64,000 nucleotides of DNA from Crossaster papposus (lineage: Eukaryota > Echinodermata > Asteroidea > Velatida > Solasteridae), in assembly GCA_037893245.1 (NCBI GenBank), contig JBAIAA010000251.1, positions 2,833,001 to 2,897,000 of the forward strand, written 5' to 3'. Positions 1 through 10,436 of this stretch are shown one piece after another. Numbering within the stretch: position 1 is the stretch's first letter; every line of letters begins with the position of its first letter. Both the position numbers and the translations under genes were made by a program. Under the pieces are notes generated by a model. That model did no database searches. It was not told the origin of the DNA and saw only the letters and a program-made list of their open reading frames with translations.

Positions 1-2340
1 TGTCACAATAAACCCAAGAACTATAACCAAGTTGCAAGCATTATCGCGTCCGCATTGACAAATGTTTTAGATGAACCGAGCGACTCAACTGCGCGTCTGT
101 CTGATAGCATGCATGGACAAAACGCTGATGCATTAAAAACTGAATATGATCCAACACCGTCCCAAGCGTTTGAAACTGTAGCATGCATGGTTACTCCGCG
201 CACCCTAAATCAATGTTGCTCGCACGATGGCTATGTCAAACTTGAATGTGGCCATATTTTACCACTCATGAGCGCTGCCTGTCAAGATAGAAATCCTAGT
301 TCTATGCCAGTTGTTGAAGGCTTGGTCAATGATCAAAGTGTCACAATCCTTCGCGACAGTGGGTGCAGTGGTATCGTAGTTAGGCGAGATTTAGTCAGAG
401 ATGATCAGATGACAGGTCAAGAACGTACTTATGTCCTCGCCGATAGAACCATTCGAAAAGCTCTCATCGCAGTAGTGCACTTAGACACACCATACTTTGC
501 CGGCTCACACGAAGCGTTGTGTATGCCAAATCCTGTCTATGATGTCATAATTGGTAACATTGTAGGTGCACGAGATCCTGGAAATCCTAACTTGAATTGG
601 AAAAACCCACAATTACAAACTCAAACTAGTGAAATTGAAGTACATGGAGAATTTAATCCAGTCATTTCAAGTGCTGTTGAAACAAGGTCACAGAAACTGA
701 AAAATGAGAGACCAACTAAAAAACTTAACGTGGCAAAAGAACTTCCCGAAATTGACAAAGAAGAACTCAAATTAGCTCAACAAAATGATGTATCTCTTGA
801 CCGAATCAGAGAACTTGCATCTAGTAAAGATACACGGAAGACTAGGAATGGATCAATGACAAAATTCTTTTGGTCTGACGGTCTGCTGTACCGCAATTTT
901 GTTTCTCCCGGTTATGAATTTGGTCAGCCTTGTAACCAGTTAGTAGTTCCCCACAAAATTCGCCAATATACCATGAAAATTGCCCACGACTCAATCCTCG
1001 GCGGACACCAAGGTGCCAAGAAAACGGCAGATAGGGTCCTTAGCAATTTCTACTGGCCAGGCGTGCAAGCAGATGTGACTAGGTATTGTAGGTCATGTGA
1101 CATCTGTCAGCGTACCGTTCATAAAGGTAGAGTTTGTAAGGTACCCCTAGGTCAAATGCCTGTGATTGATACGCCCTTCCAACGCGTAGCAATCGACATT
1201 ATAGGTCCAATTCACCCCGTCTCAGAGAAAGGAAACCGATACGTTCTTACATTAGTAGACTATGCTACACGCTACCCCGAAGCAATCCCGCTACGAAATA
1301 TTGAAACGATCACCGTCGCTGAAGCAATGGTAGACATTTTCACTCGTGTAGGTATACCCAGAGAAATCTTAACCGATCAGGGAACACAGTTCACTTCCAA
1401 TCTCATGCGCGAAATAAGCCGCCTACTTTCAATCCGCCAACTCACTACCACACCCTATCACCCCGCGTGTAATGGACTCGTAGAGCGCTTTAATGGCACA
1501 CTAAAACAAATGTTAAAGCGTCTGTGCTCAGAAAAGCCCCGTGATTGGGACAGATACATCAGTCCACTGCTCTTCGCTTACCGCGACACACCGCAAGCAA
1601 GTACCGGGTTTGCACCCTTTGAGTTACTATACGGTCGTGCTGTGCGTGGCCCCATGTCAATTCTTAAAGAATTGTGGACAGGTTCTAAAGATACAGGTGA
1701 CGAGGAAATTAGAACTACATATCAGTACGTATTGGACTTACGCGAGCGCATAGATGAAACGTGTAAGCTTGCACAAGAAGCACTGCAGAAATCATTCGAT
1801 CACAACAAACGCTACTACAACAGAAAAGCCCGAATGAGAAGTTTTAAACCTGGTGACTTTGTGCTGCTCCTGCTTCCTACTGATCGTAACAAGTTATTAC
1901 TCCAATGGAAAGGTCCGTTCCCGGTACTCGACAAAGTAGGACAGTTGGATTATCGAATCGATCTCTGTGGTAAATCTAAGGTCTTCCACGCGAACCTACT
2001 CAAGAAGTATATACCACGTTCGGAAATAACCTCGCCGATCGTCATCAACACTTCCCAAAGCGATTTCGAGCACATATTTGAATGCGCCAGCGTTTCACTC
2101 ATCGAATGTGAACAAGTATGTTCTAAAGACGACCCGGTACCAGACACCGCGATCGATAATGATATCCTTGTATTTCCGTCACTGAAACCTAAAGAAACTG
2201 TAGATGACGTAGAAATAAATCCAGATTTAACCGCCGACCAGCGAAGAGAGACAAAACGTATCCTAGGAAATTTTCGCGATGTCCTAACAGACTTACCTGG
2301 TAAAACAAAGTTAGGGTTTCACGATATCAAGGTCAGATAA
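1..2340 (+). CDS. Gmr1-like pol, N-terminal half: gag tail, aspartic protease and integrase
   Basis: The frame is open from base 1, so the start lies upstream. The first residues look like the last cysteine of a gag zinc knuckle plus linker, which is uncertain. A retroviral-type aspartic protease follows, with active-site DSG at 355-363 and a downstream VIIG at about 546. Integrase has an HHCC zinc-binding N-terminus (His at 985 and 1006, Cys at 1096 and 1105). The catalytic D, D, E are at 1195, 1375 and 1483, giving D-x35-E spacing. A GPF/Y-type C-terminal module lies at about 1855-2010. The frame stops with TAA at 2338-2340, just where the linker to RT begins. No splice site is obvious, so this is probably a nonsense mutation, though readthrough cannot be excluded. 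Confidence 0.88.
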   Translation, partial: CHNKPKNYNQVASIIASALTNVLDEPSDSTARLSDSMHGQNADALKTEYDPTPSQAFETVACMVTPRTLNQCCSHDGYVKLECGHILPLMSAACQDRNPSSMPVVEGLVNDQSVTILRDSGCSGIVVRRDLVRDDQMTGQERTYVLADRTIRKALIAVVHLDTPYFAGSHEALCMPNPVYDVIIGNIVGARDPGNPNLNWKNPQLQTQTSEIEVHGEFNPVISSAVETRSQKLKNERPTKKLNVAKELPEIDKEELKLAQQNDVSLDRIRELASSKDTRKTRNGSMTKFFWSDGLLYRNFVSPGYEFGQPCNQLVVPHKIRQYTMKIAHDSILGGHQGAKKTADRVLSNFYWPGVQADVTRYCRSCDICQRTVHKGRVCKVPLGQMPVIDTPFQRVAIDIIGPIHPVSEKGNRYVLTLVDYATRYPEAIPLRNIETITVAEAMVDIFTRVGIPREILTDQGTQFTSNLMREISRLLSIRQLTTTPYHPACNGLVERFNGTLKQMLKRLCSEKPRDWDRYISPLLFAYRDTPQASTGFAPFELLYGRAVRGPMSILKELWTGSKDTGDEEIRTTYQYVLDLRERIDETCKLAQEALQKSFDHNKRYYNRKARMRSFKPGDFVLLLLPTDRNKLLLQWKGPFPVLDKVGQLDYRIDLCGKSKVFHANLLKKYIPRSEITSPIVINTSQSDFEHIFECASVSLIECEQVCSKDDPVPDTAIDNDILVFPSLKPKETVDDVEINPDLTADQRRETKRILGNFRDVLTDLPGKTKLGFHDIKVR

Positions 2341-3600
2341 GATGAACCCATACGCAGCAAACCGTACCCACTCCCGTACGCATTGCTCGATACTGTAACT
2401 ACCGAAGTCGAAAATATGCTTCGTATGGACATAATCGAAAAGTCAGAATCACCGTATGCATCCCCCATAGTTTTAGTCAAAAAACCGGATGGGTCAAATC
2501 GTTTTTGTATAGATTTTCGCAAACTTAACAAGGTAACAATCTTTGATGCCGAGCCTATTCCGAACCAAGATCAGATCTTCTCGCGGTTGGCAAACGATCA
2601 CTTCTTCACCAAAATAGACTTGACTAAGGGATACTGGCAGATCCCTATGAACCCTAAAATCAAAGATAAAACGGCGTTCGTTGTTCCTAACGGCTTATAT
2701 CAATTCAAAATGATGCCCTTCGGCCTAGTGAACGCGCCGGCAACGTTTAGCCGCATTATGAGAACTCTCGTGAATGGATTAGAACATATCGACAACTACA
2801 TAGATGACATTCTCATCCATACTCAGTCATGGGAAACACACACCAAGACCCTAACCGCACTGCTCAGTAGGTTAAGAAAAGCTGGTCTAACTGCGCGACC
2901 TAGTAAATCTTCCATAGGAATGAGTAGCATTGAATACCTTGGCCATACTGTAGGAAATTCAATGATAGCACCTCAGATTGGCAAAATAGAGAAGATTCAG
3001 AATGCGCCTCGACCAATCACAAAGAAACAAATGCGATCATTTCTGGGACTCTCTGGCTATTATAGGAAGTTCATTCCGAATTATGCAGCTATAGCGTCCC
3101 CATTAACCGACAAGACAAAAAGTAGAGAACCCAATAAAATCAACTGGGAAGAGAGTCAGCAATTAGCGTTTGACAAATTAAAGAAGTGTCTTGCAACCGC
3201 GCCCATACTCATGCTACCTGACCTTGACAAAGAATTCACTTTGCGTACAGATGCATCTGACCTCGGCATAGGTGCGATTTTATTACAAGATCATGGTGAG
3301 ATATTGTTCCCTATAGCATATGCAAGCAGAAAGTTGCTAACTCGCGAGCGAGCATATTCCTCAATCGAGAAGGAATGCCTGGCTTTAGTATGGGGTGTCC
3401 AAAAGTACCAGACTTACCTGTATGGCAAACCATTTATTGTCGAGACAGATCACCAACCGCTGACTTACATGCAGAAGTCAAAAGTCGCAAATGCACGCAT
3501 CATGCGATGGGCTCTCGCTCTCCAACCCTACCGAATGCACATTGTCTCTATCAAAGGTTGCGATAACGTAGGAGCGGATTTCCTCAGCCGAAACTTGTAA
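2341..3600 (+). CDS. Gmr1-like pol, C-terminal half: reverse transcriptase and RNase H
   Basis: This continues the preceding pol segment in the same frame, directly after the in-frame TAA. The RT N-terminal region (DEPIRSKPYPLPYA) begins immediately after the stop, so the protein was once continuous. RT palm motifs include KIDLTKGYWQIP at about 2610-2645 and YIDD at 2797-2808. RNase H follows with D at 3250, E at 3367, D at 3448 and a terminal GADFLSR. It ends at TAA 3598-3600, 50 bases before the polypurine tract. Apart from the upstream stop it is intact over 420 codons, so the copy is fairly young. There is no chromodomain and no envelope-like ORF before the LTR. Confidence 0.9.
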   Translation, partial: DEPIRSKPYPLPYALLDTVTTEVENMLRMDIIEKSESPYASPIVLVKKPDGSNRFCIDFRKLNKVTIFDAEPIPNQDQIFSRLANDHFFTKIDLTKGYWQIPMNPKIKDKTAFVVPNGLYQFKMMPFGLVNAPATFSRIMRTLVNGLEHIDNYIDDILIHTQSWETHTKTLTALLSRLRKAGLTARPSKSSIGMSSIEYLGHTVGNSMIAPQIGKIEKIQNAPRPITKKQMRSFLGLSGYYRKFIPNYAAIASPLTDKTKSREPNKINWEESQQLAFDKLKKCLATAPILMLPDLDKEFTLRTDASDLGIGAILLQDHGEILFPIAYASRKLLTRERAYSSIEKECLALVWGVQKYQTYLYGKPFIVETDHQPLTYMQKSKVANARIMRWALALQPYRMHIVSIKGCDNVGADFLSRNL

Positions 3601-3650
3601 ATAGCCCTGATAAATTTAATAATTTTAAAGAAAATGTGAAACATTTTCTC

Positions 3651-3663
3651 ATAGGATAGGGGG
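3651..3663 (+). promoter_or_regulatory. Polypurine tract of the LTR element
   Basis: A run of purines (ATAGGATAGGGGG) lies five bases upstream of the TGTCAC start of the 3' LTR. This is the usual place and composition for the plus-strand primer of LTR retrotransposons. Confidence 0.7.
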
Positions 3664-3668
3664 TAAAA

Positions 3669-4987
3669 TGTCACAGTCATCCTTTATATATATTGTATCT
3701 TGATTTCTTTCGGCGTTTTCGTGTGTACTATGCTAGGTTTTCTAAACTAGGTCACGCGCACGTCCAACTTTTGCGCTATATGGCTATCGCGTCACCCCCG
3801 TAATCTAAATCGAGGACGCCAGAAGTTGTTCACCAATCGCGCATACGCATTTTAATCGGAAGTTTCGTTTGCAGCCACTAAACATGAAGGTATTGTTTGT
3901 GACCTGCATTCTGTACGCCGCGTGTACGTCCCGTTACGTAAAAGTATTGTCCGTTTAAGCCATGGCTATTAGTTACGTTTGGTTACGTTTGGTTACATTG
4001 TGTGAAAGAATGTTGGTGGTAGCAAGGAGAGGTGAATGTGAGTTTTTCAGATCAGAGCACTCTCCGATCGAGAGACTACACACAGACAAACATATTTGTG
4101 AGATTGTGTTGCTGAGTGGAACAGAGACCGGCGCCAACTTGCCTGAAGACGCCTGATACAGCAGGTTTTCTCGGCAGATCGGTGAAATCTGCCACCGATC
4201 TTGCCTGATTCGTCAGTTTGGCAAATCCAGTGCCAAAATAATAGTCTTGGCAAGCTAAAAGCCACCTTTCCGGTCCTGTAGACCACCTACGGCAACACTC
4301 AGCCTTTCAAGTCTTCATAATGAAGAATTAGCCATGGCCGCAAATACCATACGAGTTTAGTCCAGGACAAATTGTGACGACTGAGACGAGGCTACGATGT
4401 CTGGCCATACGTCCCGTGTCGGTTCACCGTGTCCCGTCAGCAGGAACTGTGCCAGTGAGATGAAATAACTGAATTATGTACATGTACACTAAGGAAAGTG
4501 TGTATATAACGGTAATATTTATGACTCGTGTGAACATTTGTGTTCTTAGAGAATCTCCATATTGTAGTTGTAGGTGAAAAATAAAGGCACCTTTAGACAA
4601 CAAATATCTAAGTAACGAAATATTGAATTGATTGGGCTGGATTTGTTAATTGAGGATGAAGCTGAATATTTGCGAATGGATTGTAGATCCATATTTCAAG
4701 GAAAGTGATTTGTAGAGATTTGTGACTTTGTTGAACTTGATAAATTGAATTGTGAACTTAATCATTTGCCACAGAGTAAAGTATAAAATTAATGAGCATC
4801 AGAAGTATCATGCCCGAATCCCAATATTTGTAAATATTGTAAATAGTTAAATTGTGTGATTATAAAAATTTGACGAAGTATTTTCTTGTTTGCCCTTGTC
4901 AGTACTTTCTCTCTTGTACTTTTAAATACATTAGTTTTGGACCGGGGTCATCACTCTGAAACTTGTGTTTTATAGTTAGTGGTGACA
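3669..4987 (+). repeat. 3' LTR of the Gmr1-like element (1319 bp)
   Basis: The start is set by TGTCAC right after the polypurine tract. The end is set by GTGACA, its exact reverse complement, at 4982-4987. The edge is confirmed independently: a spliced reading frame on the other strand is open right up to base 4988 and not beyond. An AATAAA at 4580-4585 could serve for polyadenylation. No 5' LTR is in view, so divergence and target-site duplication cannot be measured. Confidence 0.75.
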
Positions 4988-5430
4988 TTCCGGTGGTGGG
5001 GCGGGATTAAGTTCGTCGTCCAGAGGTGGGGCAGCATTTGGTGCCTCATCAACACGTCGCCACGGTGCTACTGGCCTCCCCGCGTGTCGCCTCTCCTGGG
5101 CCCTTTCTTCAACTGCGCTAAAATTGTAATGCAGAATATTATTAATATCCAAAACTGCAGTGGCAACTTCCCAGACGAATTTGTGTGTCCCGTATAAGGC
5201 TATAAAACTTACTCCTGTAATTCACGTGTAGCAAAATCACGTATTCGTCGACGAAGGGCTGCGTCTCTTCTCCCAGCATATATGTGCTGCAAGTGCTGTG
5301 GTATGTGCTCCCTAACATAAGCCAATAAGCGGACATAGTTATTTCTGTGTACCAGCCATCCTCTACGAATTACTCTCTTTTCTTGGACACTCATTACAAA
5401 GCGGCCCCTCGCAACTGCTCTGTCTGCCAT
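4988..5430 (-). pseudogene. Spliced gene fragment of unknown function, cut by the LTR insertion
   Basis: Two minus-strand segments join into one frame. Segment 1 runs 5430-5213, starts with ATG (MADRAVARG...) and ends at a GTAAGT donor. Segment 2 runs 5117-4988 after an ATTTTAG acceptor. The 95-bp intron is phase 2 and the joined frame gives about 116 residues with no stop. The first part is Arg/Lys-rich and helical; the second is Ala/Pro-rich and acidic. The frame is open exactly to the LTR border, so the retroelement probably inserted in this exon and its 3' part lies elsewhere. I do not recognise the family. It could be a host gene or an accessory protein of a DNA transposon. Confidence 0.5.
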
Positions 5431-5749
5431 CGTGGCGATACAGTCAAAGTTTACTGTACTAGGCGATACTCAATCACATCTGGCTTGTAAAAGATTAAAA
5501 GGAATAGGCGCGGTGAAAACCATTTCCAGCGATAACAATGATGAAGCTATTATTATGGAAATTTCCAGGTGGCTAGCGAGAGTTGGGGGCTTCTCTATCT
5601 TTATTTTCTTTTGTATCATTATGGTAATTGCCAAGCGCTCCTACTTGTCAAAGGCTGGACCATCACTGGCCAATTGCATACTCGGATACGCTACCGATAG
5701 CTAATAATTATTCATTACAGTGATTTTGGGAGGATACGTAGTTCTGTAG
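5431..5749. other. Spacer between gene fragment and Polinton
   Basis: No convincing coding or RNA feature is visible. A 90-codon open frame here lacks recognisable motifs. The left edge of the Polinton must lie near the end of this stretch, because polymerase homology starts at about 5789. No terminal inverted repeat is visible, so the left terminus appears lost. Confidence 0.4.
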
Positions 5750-7258
5750 GTCATTTACGTATCCGTCCGTAATAGTTTTGCAATCGACCTATTAAAACAC
5801 TCGGGAGTCGATCTCGAGTTATTGGAAGACGTCGACAAACACCTGTTTTTTGAAAAAGCAAAAAGAGGAGGACTATCGAGCGTGGGTAGTGCTAGGTACT
5901 ACAAAGCAAACAATAAATATCTATCCGATTACAATCCGGACGAGCCATCGACTTACATCATGTATCTCGACGCCAACAATTTGTACGGTTGGGCCATGAG
6001 TCAATATTTACCCTACGCCGATTTTAAATGGGCAAAACCCAAAGTCTTCACGATAGAACGCATTATGTCAATCTCAGAAACGGCCGATATAGGGTGTCTC
6101 TTAGAGGTAGACTTGGATTATCCCAACGCTTTGCACGATTGGCACAATGATTTTCCGCTAGCTCCCGAAAATATCAAAGTACCCAAAGAGTGGTTATCCG
6201 AGTATCAACTGGGGTTGTTAACCGCAGAACCCACTAACAACGAATCTAAATTAATAGCCACTCTATACAACAGACGTAAATATGTCTTGCACTACAGATC
6301 GTTACAACAGTATCTCAATCTTGGATTACGACTCAAAAAAGTACATCGTGTATTACAATTTAAGCAAGCACCTTGGATGAAAGAGTATATAGACAAAAAC
6401 ACTCAACTAAGAGCTAAAGCAACGTCCGACTTTGAAAAGGACTTTTTTAAGCTCATGAACAACAGCGTTTTTGGAAAGACGATGGAAAACGTGAGAAATA
6501 GAACGGACGCGTTTTTGCTCAGAGACGACCAAGTTTCCAAATATCAAGCGTTGTCGCGTAAACCGAGCTATAAACATACGACGATTTTTACCGATTGCAA
6601 TCTAGTGTTTATCGAAATGTACAAGACCAAGACGTTATTAAACAAACCTATTTATGCGGGAGTGAGTATTTTAGACCTCTCAAAAACTCTCATGTACGAC
6701 TTTTATTACAACCACCTCAAAGAGACCTATAGAGACCGAGTAGGGTTACTTTATACCGACACGGACAGTCTACTCTTGAGCGTTGAGACGGACGATGTTT
6801 ACGAAGATATAAAAACAGACTCAGAGTTGTATGACCTGTCAAACTATGATCAGAGTCACGAGATCTATGACTCTAAAAACAAAAAGGTCATCGGTAAATT
6901 TAAAGACGAGTTTGGTGGAAAACCAGTCAGCGAATGCGTTTGCTTAAGACCAAAGATGTACTCGATTTTAACGGCGGACGACTTTAACCTTAAAAAAGCC
7001 AAGGGAGTCACCAAAGCAGTCACCGACAAAAAAATTAAGTCACGAGCGTTATCTCGACTGTCTAAAAAAAAAGAATCTCAAAATGACACGATGACGTACA
7101 TCAGATCGAAAAATCACGCGTTATACACCATATCAAAAAACAAACTGTCGTTGAGTCCGTTAGATACCAAGCGATTTATACTATGGGATGGAACGTCTAC
7201 TTTAGCCTTTGGCCACTATAAACTTGGAGGTAACTCGGTGTCCGGTGGCACGACTTGA
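5750..7258 (+). pseudogene. Protein-primed DNA polymerase B (pPolB), C-terminal palm/thumb part
   Basis: Family B palm motifs appear in order. Motif A is MYLDANNLYGWAMSQ at about 5958-6003. Motif B, KLMNNSVFGKTMENVR, is at about 6449-6496. Motif C, YTDTDS, is at about 6751-6769. Homology starts near 5789 and the upstream frame meets a stop at 5747-5749. The exonuclease domain and N-terminal half are therefore gone, against well over 1000 residues in complete Polinton polymerases. The C-terminus (FGHYKL) looks natural. The final 43 bases overlap the 3' end of the convergent integrase gene. In an intact element this enzyme copies the genome from a protein primer. The remaining frame has no internal stop. 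Confidence 0.9.
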
Positions 7259-8213
7259 AGCTCTTGACTAACGAAACTTCGATTGGGACCTTTTTTGAGA
7301 TAGTAAAGAGTGGGTTGGTTGGGGTCTTTGATCGCGCGATCTAAATCAAAAACCTCGAGACTCCAAATAGGATCGGTCGGTCGCCTGCGTTCTCCTCCCT
7401 CTAACTCACCGGGCGCGTAAAGATATCTAAAAAGATCGCCTTTTTTGATCAACTCTTTTTCTACCTCATCCGCGGAAGAACTCATTTGACGAACTTGCGT
7501 TTCTTGCATCGCTCGCTTGGGAGTGAGTGGTTCGTAGTCTTCCGTCGCTATCAATCTGGTGGTTTCGTCGTTTAACGCCTTAATCACGTCGGGTAACCTT
7601 TTAACCCAGAGTCGCGATCTCTCCGTCGGATTAAGGATTTCTTTGACGTATTGATGACCAAACAATCTCTCCGCCAAAGTCCTGTTAAATCTTTCGACGA
7701 TACCCTGCGCTCTGTGGTTGCCCGGTTTTCCCACTTGTATCGCGACTTTTTTCTCCGACATCATTTTTTTAAATTCCCCGTGAAATTCTTTACCCGCGTC
7801 TACTTTTAAAACCTTTGGCCAAGTCAAAGGCGACCTAGCGTAAACTCGACTCAAAGCGTCAGCCACTTGGGTACTCGTCTTGTTGGTCAAAGGTTCGGCC
7901 TCTTTAAAACGCGTGGCTACGTCTACGACCGTCATCGCGTACTTGTATTCTTTTTTACCGACTTTATCGAAGGGAAAAAATAACAAGTCTATCTGATGCA
8001 TTTCGTTGGGAATACCCATGGACTTGTTCAAACTCGTAGGTCGAGGAATATAAGTAGGAGGCGGTAAATAAATTTGCCACAACGCTTGTTTTTTTAACCA
8101 GTTTCTGGTTTCTTCTTTGGACGCGCCCGTTTTTTAGCTAATTTTACAACCGCGCCCTCACCCTTCCAATAACCGACGGGGCTGTAGTACACTTTTTTAA
8201 ACTTTGTTTCCAT
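7216..8213 (-). CDS. Polinton integrase (retroviral-type DDE), one frameshift near the N-terminus
   Basis: The central domain shows the DDE triad in IDLLF, KVDAGKEF and GIVERFN, with 34 residues between the second D and E. A chromo/SH3-like C-terminal part ends in VVPPDTELPP. The main open frame is 7216-8082. Homologous N-terminal sequence continues upstream in another frame to an ATG at 8213, so a one-base indel is inferred in or near the T6 run at 8130-8135. The full length would be about 330 residues, usual for the family. The enzyme inserts linear element DNA into the host chromosome. It is transcribed toward the polymerase gene and the 3' ends overlap by 43 bases. Confidence 0.9.
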
Positions 8214-8231
8214 TTTATTTAACTAAACAAC

Positions 8232-8660
8232 TTATAAAAACTTATAAACTAAAAAACCTACCAACGTCGTTCCTCCCAAAACAAACGCCAACTCGCCAGT
8301 CTTTTGATCTTCGCTCGGCGCGTAAAAATCGGCGAGAGTGGGTTCGTGCTGCAGGTAGATTGGTACTCGTAGATCTTCGCGAGTAACAGAGTTGTATTCT
8401 CTGAGAGCCTCGTCTATATTTTCAAAAGTCCTTTGAGCCTTCGCTTGGTTTTTGAGTCGATCGTTTAACCAATCGAGATACTTTGTCCGAGATTTTTCCC
8501 AATTGTTCTTTGCCGTCGACAGTTTTTTTAAAGCCAAGTCGTGTCTCTTGCGCTCTCCGTCTTGTTGTTGTTGTTTCATGCTCGAAAATAAAAAGTTTGA
8601 TCCTGTGAAAGCTAAAGCGTTAACTATAGCGCCTCCGATCATCATAGCGATGCTGGCCAT
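8232..8660 (-). CDS. Conserved Polinton membrane/coiled-coil protein, unknown function
   Basis: An intact 142-residue frame begins MASIAMMIGGAIVNALAF. An N-terminal hydrophobic segment (residues 2-20) is followed by a charged helical middle rich in Gln, Lys and Glu (about 30-85). A conserved-looking LADFYAPSEDQK patch precedes a C-terminal hydrophobic segment (about 123-142). The two membrane segments flanking a coiled coil suggest an envelope or inner-membrane role, which is inference. From memory, similar small proteins sit beside integrase in invertebrate Polintons; a profile search would settle it. The gene lies 19 bases upstream of the integrase start on the same strand and may be co-transcribed with it. 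It is one of the unbroken genes of this copy. Confidence 0.7.
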   Translation of the reverse strand: MASIAMMIGGAIVNALAFTGSNFLFSSMKQQQQDGERKRHDLALKKLSTAKNNWEKSRTKYLDWLNDRLKNQAKAQRTFENIDEALREYNSVTREDLRVPIYLQHEPTLADFYAPSEDQKTGELAFVLGGTTLVGFLVYKFL

Positions 8661-8749
8661 ATTTAAAAAAAAAAGAAAATAAGAAAATACTTAGATTTTA
8701 AAATCTAAACTAATGAGACATTTTAATTAAAGTCTTTTATAATAAAGAC

Positions 8750-10436
8750 AACTAAAATTATTAGCGTCATAAACAAAACGGTCGTAGAAAATATATCGAG
8801 ACTGAAAGAACAAGCACAAAAACAAGCTAAAAATTACTCGAGACTGATCGAACAAGATAAAAATATATCGAGAATGAAAGAACAAGCACAAGAACAAGCT
8901 AACAGGCTGGACTTAGATTTCAAGAGTCTAGAGATTGTAGTGAACGCATCGCTTGGTTCAGACAGGCGTTCCACAGTCGCGCCGAACCAAATTGAATTCA
9001 AGTCGCTCCTGAGTCGCTCTAACAACTCCATCAGTCCATCGTTCGCCGTCTGGCGCGCCTTGTCGCCCTTATTCGTTTCAGACGTCGGACTCAATTCACT
9101 CATTTGGTTCGGCGCGACTGTAGAACGCCTGTCTGAACCGAGCGTTAGACAGCTCGTCTTTTATAGCGACTTTTTCGGATCTATTCACCGATTATAGATT
9201 GCCAGATATTACCGCGGATAAAGTGATGAAAGGCGTTATATCATTTCCCGGCGTCGAAGAGCTGAGCAAGGTCATACCAGAGATTATCAAAAAATGGGAT
9301 TCCGATCCGATGACGTTTTATCAAAATCAACTCAATTTTGCAATGTGGTGCAGTACCAGCGGTTGCGGCATAGGGATGGATATACTTTATTCGACGGATC
9401 GTCTCACGAGAGCCGTATATAGATTTCACGTTTATTTTACGGTTATAAAATATTAGATTTTATGAAATGTCCCATACCGGGCGACGGCGTAGTTAACCCT
9501 TTTAACAACAATATAGATCCTAAAGGTTATATAGACACTTGCAGATTTTACGGCGTAGATCACAACTTGTCTTGGATACAGACGGTCGATCACTTTACGG
9601 GGGGTTTGGGTCAAGCTTATAACTACAACATGCCGCTAGGTAACTATGATCCGTCGTATATCCGATATATACGAAATGATTTCGAATATCCCCAAGCGAC
9701 AAAAATGTCGTTTTTCTTTCCGGATGGATCGAGTCATTTCAGTGCTTGGACGTTGACTCGAATATCGCAAAGTAAAGCGGTGGAGACTTGTTGGCAAAAA
9801 TGGATACCCACCGAGTCTCACTTTACCGACGTAGGGATACAAAAAATAAACGAATCTGTCAGGGCGTATGTTTATGCTATGCTGGGGGCCCAGGCGCAAA
9901 CAGAAACTAGTATTCTGACTATAGGCACGGGGCTCGACGCCCAAACCCAGTTTTTTAATATCGTAAAAGGCTTGATATCGTCTCCGACCGATCTAGAAGA
10001 ATCTATAACCCAATTTCAAGATTCGCTGCAATACGCCAGGAGTTCGTTAAACTTTGTGTTGGCAAAAGGATTATATCTCGTGCCTTCGAACATGCAATTG
10101 AGGGTCGGAACCCACGAAGGATATAACAACAATATACAGATTGCGACCGCTAACTTACCGTTGGGATTAAACTCAAAGATAAACTCAAACATACCACCAA
10201 CGCCAACTCTCGCGGTAGACCCACCAACGCCCGCGGTCGTTGACCCACCACTACCACCAGCGCCAACGCCCAAAAGCCCGGCTCTGGTAACACCACCAAC
10301 GCCCGCGGTCGAGCCTTTTTTTCCCGAAGAAAACGTTTTAACTAGAGATCCTCACGAATATGAAAAAACTTCGCTGATTGTCGGTACTTTAGCCATAGCG
10401 GGTATAGGATACCTGATGTACGAGTCTGCGCGGTAA
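8750..10436 (+). pseudogene. Polinton protein with coiled coil, proline-rich tail and C-terminal membrane anchor; inverted segment and two frameshifts
   Basis: Three open frames appear to be pieces of one gene. The first (about 8780-9197) starts with two heptad-like repeats (SRLKEQAQ, SRMKEQAQ). The second (9199-9456) contains ITADKVMK and NQLNFAMWCSTSGCG. The third (9462-10436, 324 aa) ends in Pro/Thr-rich sequence (about residues 245-290) and a membrane segment (about 305-320). Frameshifts are inferred near 9140-9190 and 9435-9462. Between inverted repeats at 8955-9139 the likely native coding strand reads on the minus strand, so a small inversion seems to have hit the N-terminal region. 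The C-terminal anchor suggests a virion or membrane protein. The function is not known to me. It converges on the gene at 10490 across a shared hairpin. Confidence 0.65.
8955..9139. repeat. 38-bp inverted repeat pair flanking a flipped coding segment
   Basis: Arm 1 (8955-8992) and arm 2 (9102-9139) are reverse complements with 37 of 38 matches, and weaker pairing continues on both sides. The 109-bp interior carries a hydrophilic reading frame starting MSELSP on the minus strand. Flipping the interior would put that frame in register with coding sequence on both sides of the plus strand. The interior is also open on the plus strand as it stands. Confidence 0.85.

Larger units (their letters stand above)
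1..4987 (+). mobile_element. Ty3/gypsy LTR retrotransposon, Gmr1-like domain order (5' part outside window)
   Basis: The order read on the plus strand is end of gag, aspartic protease, integrase, reverse transcriptase, RNase H, polypurine tract and 3' LTR. Integrase upstream of RT is the Ty1/copia order, but the RT and integrase motifs are Ty3/gypsy-like. That combination is known from Gmr1-type elements, first described in deuterostomes. The 5' LTR, primer-binding site and most of gag lie outside the window. The coding region is one frame with a single stop at 2338-2340. The LTR ends carry matching TGTCAC/GTGACA termini. The clade name is inferred from domain order; an RT phylogeny would confirm it. 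Confidence 0.88.

Noticed and set aside
5432..5704. 90-codon frame with a hydrophobic segment left of the Polinton
   Set aside because: No motif, no neighbour support, and it lies outside the polymerase homology; probably chance.
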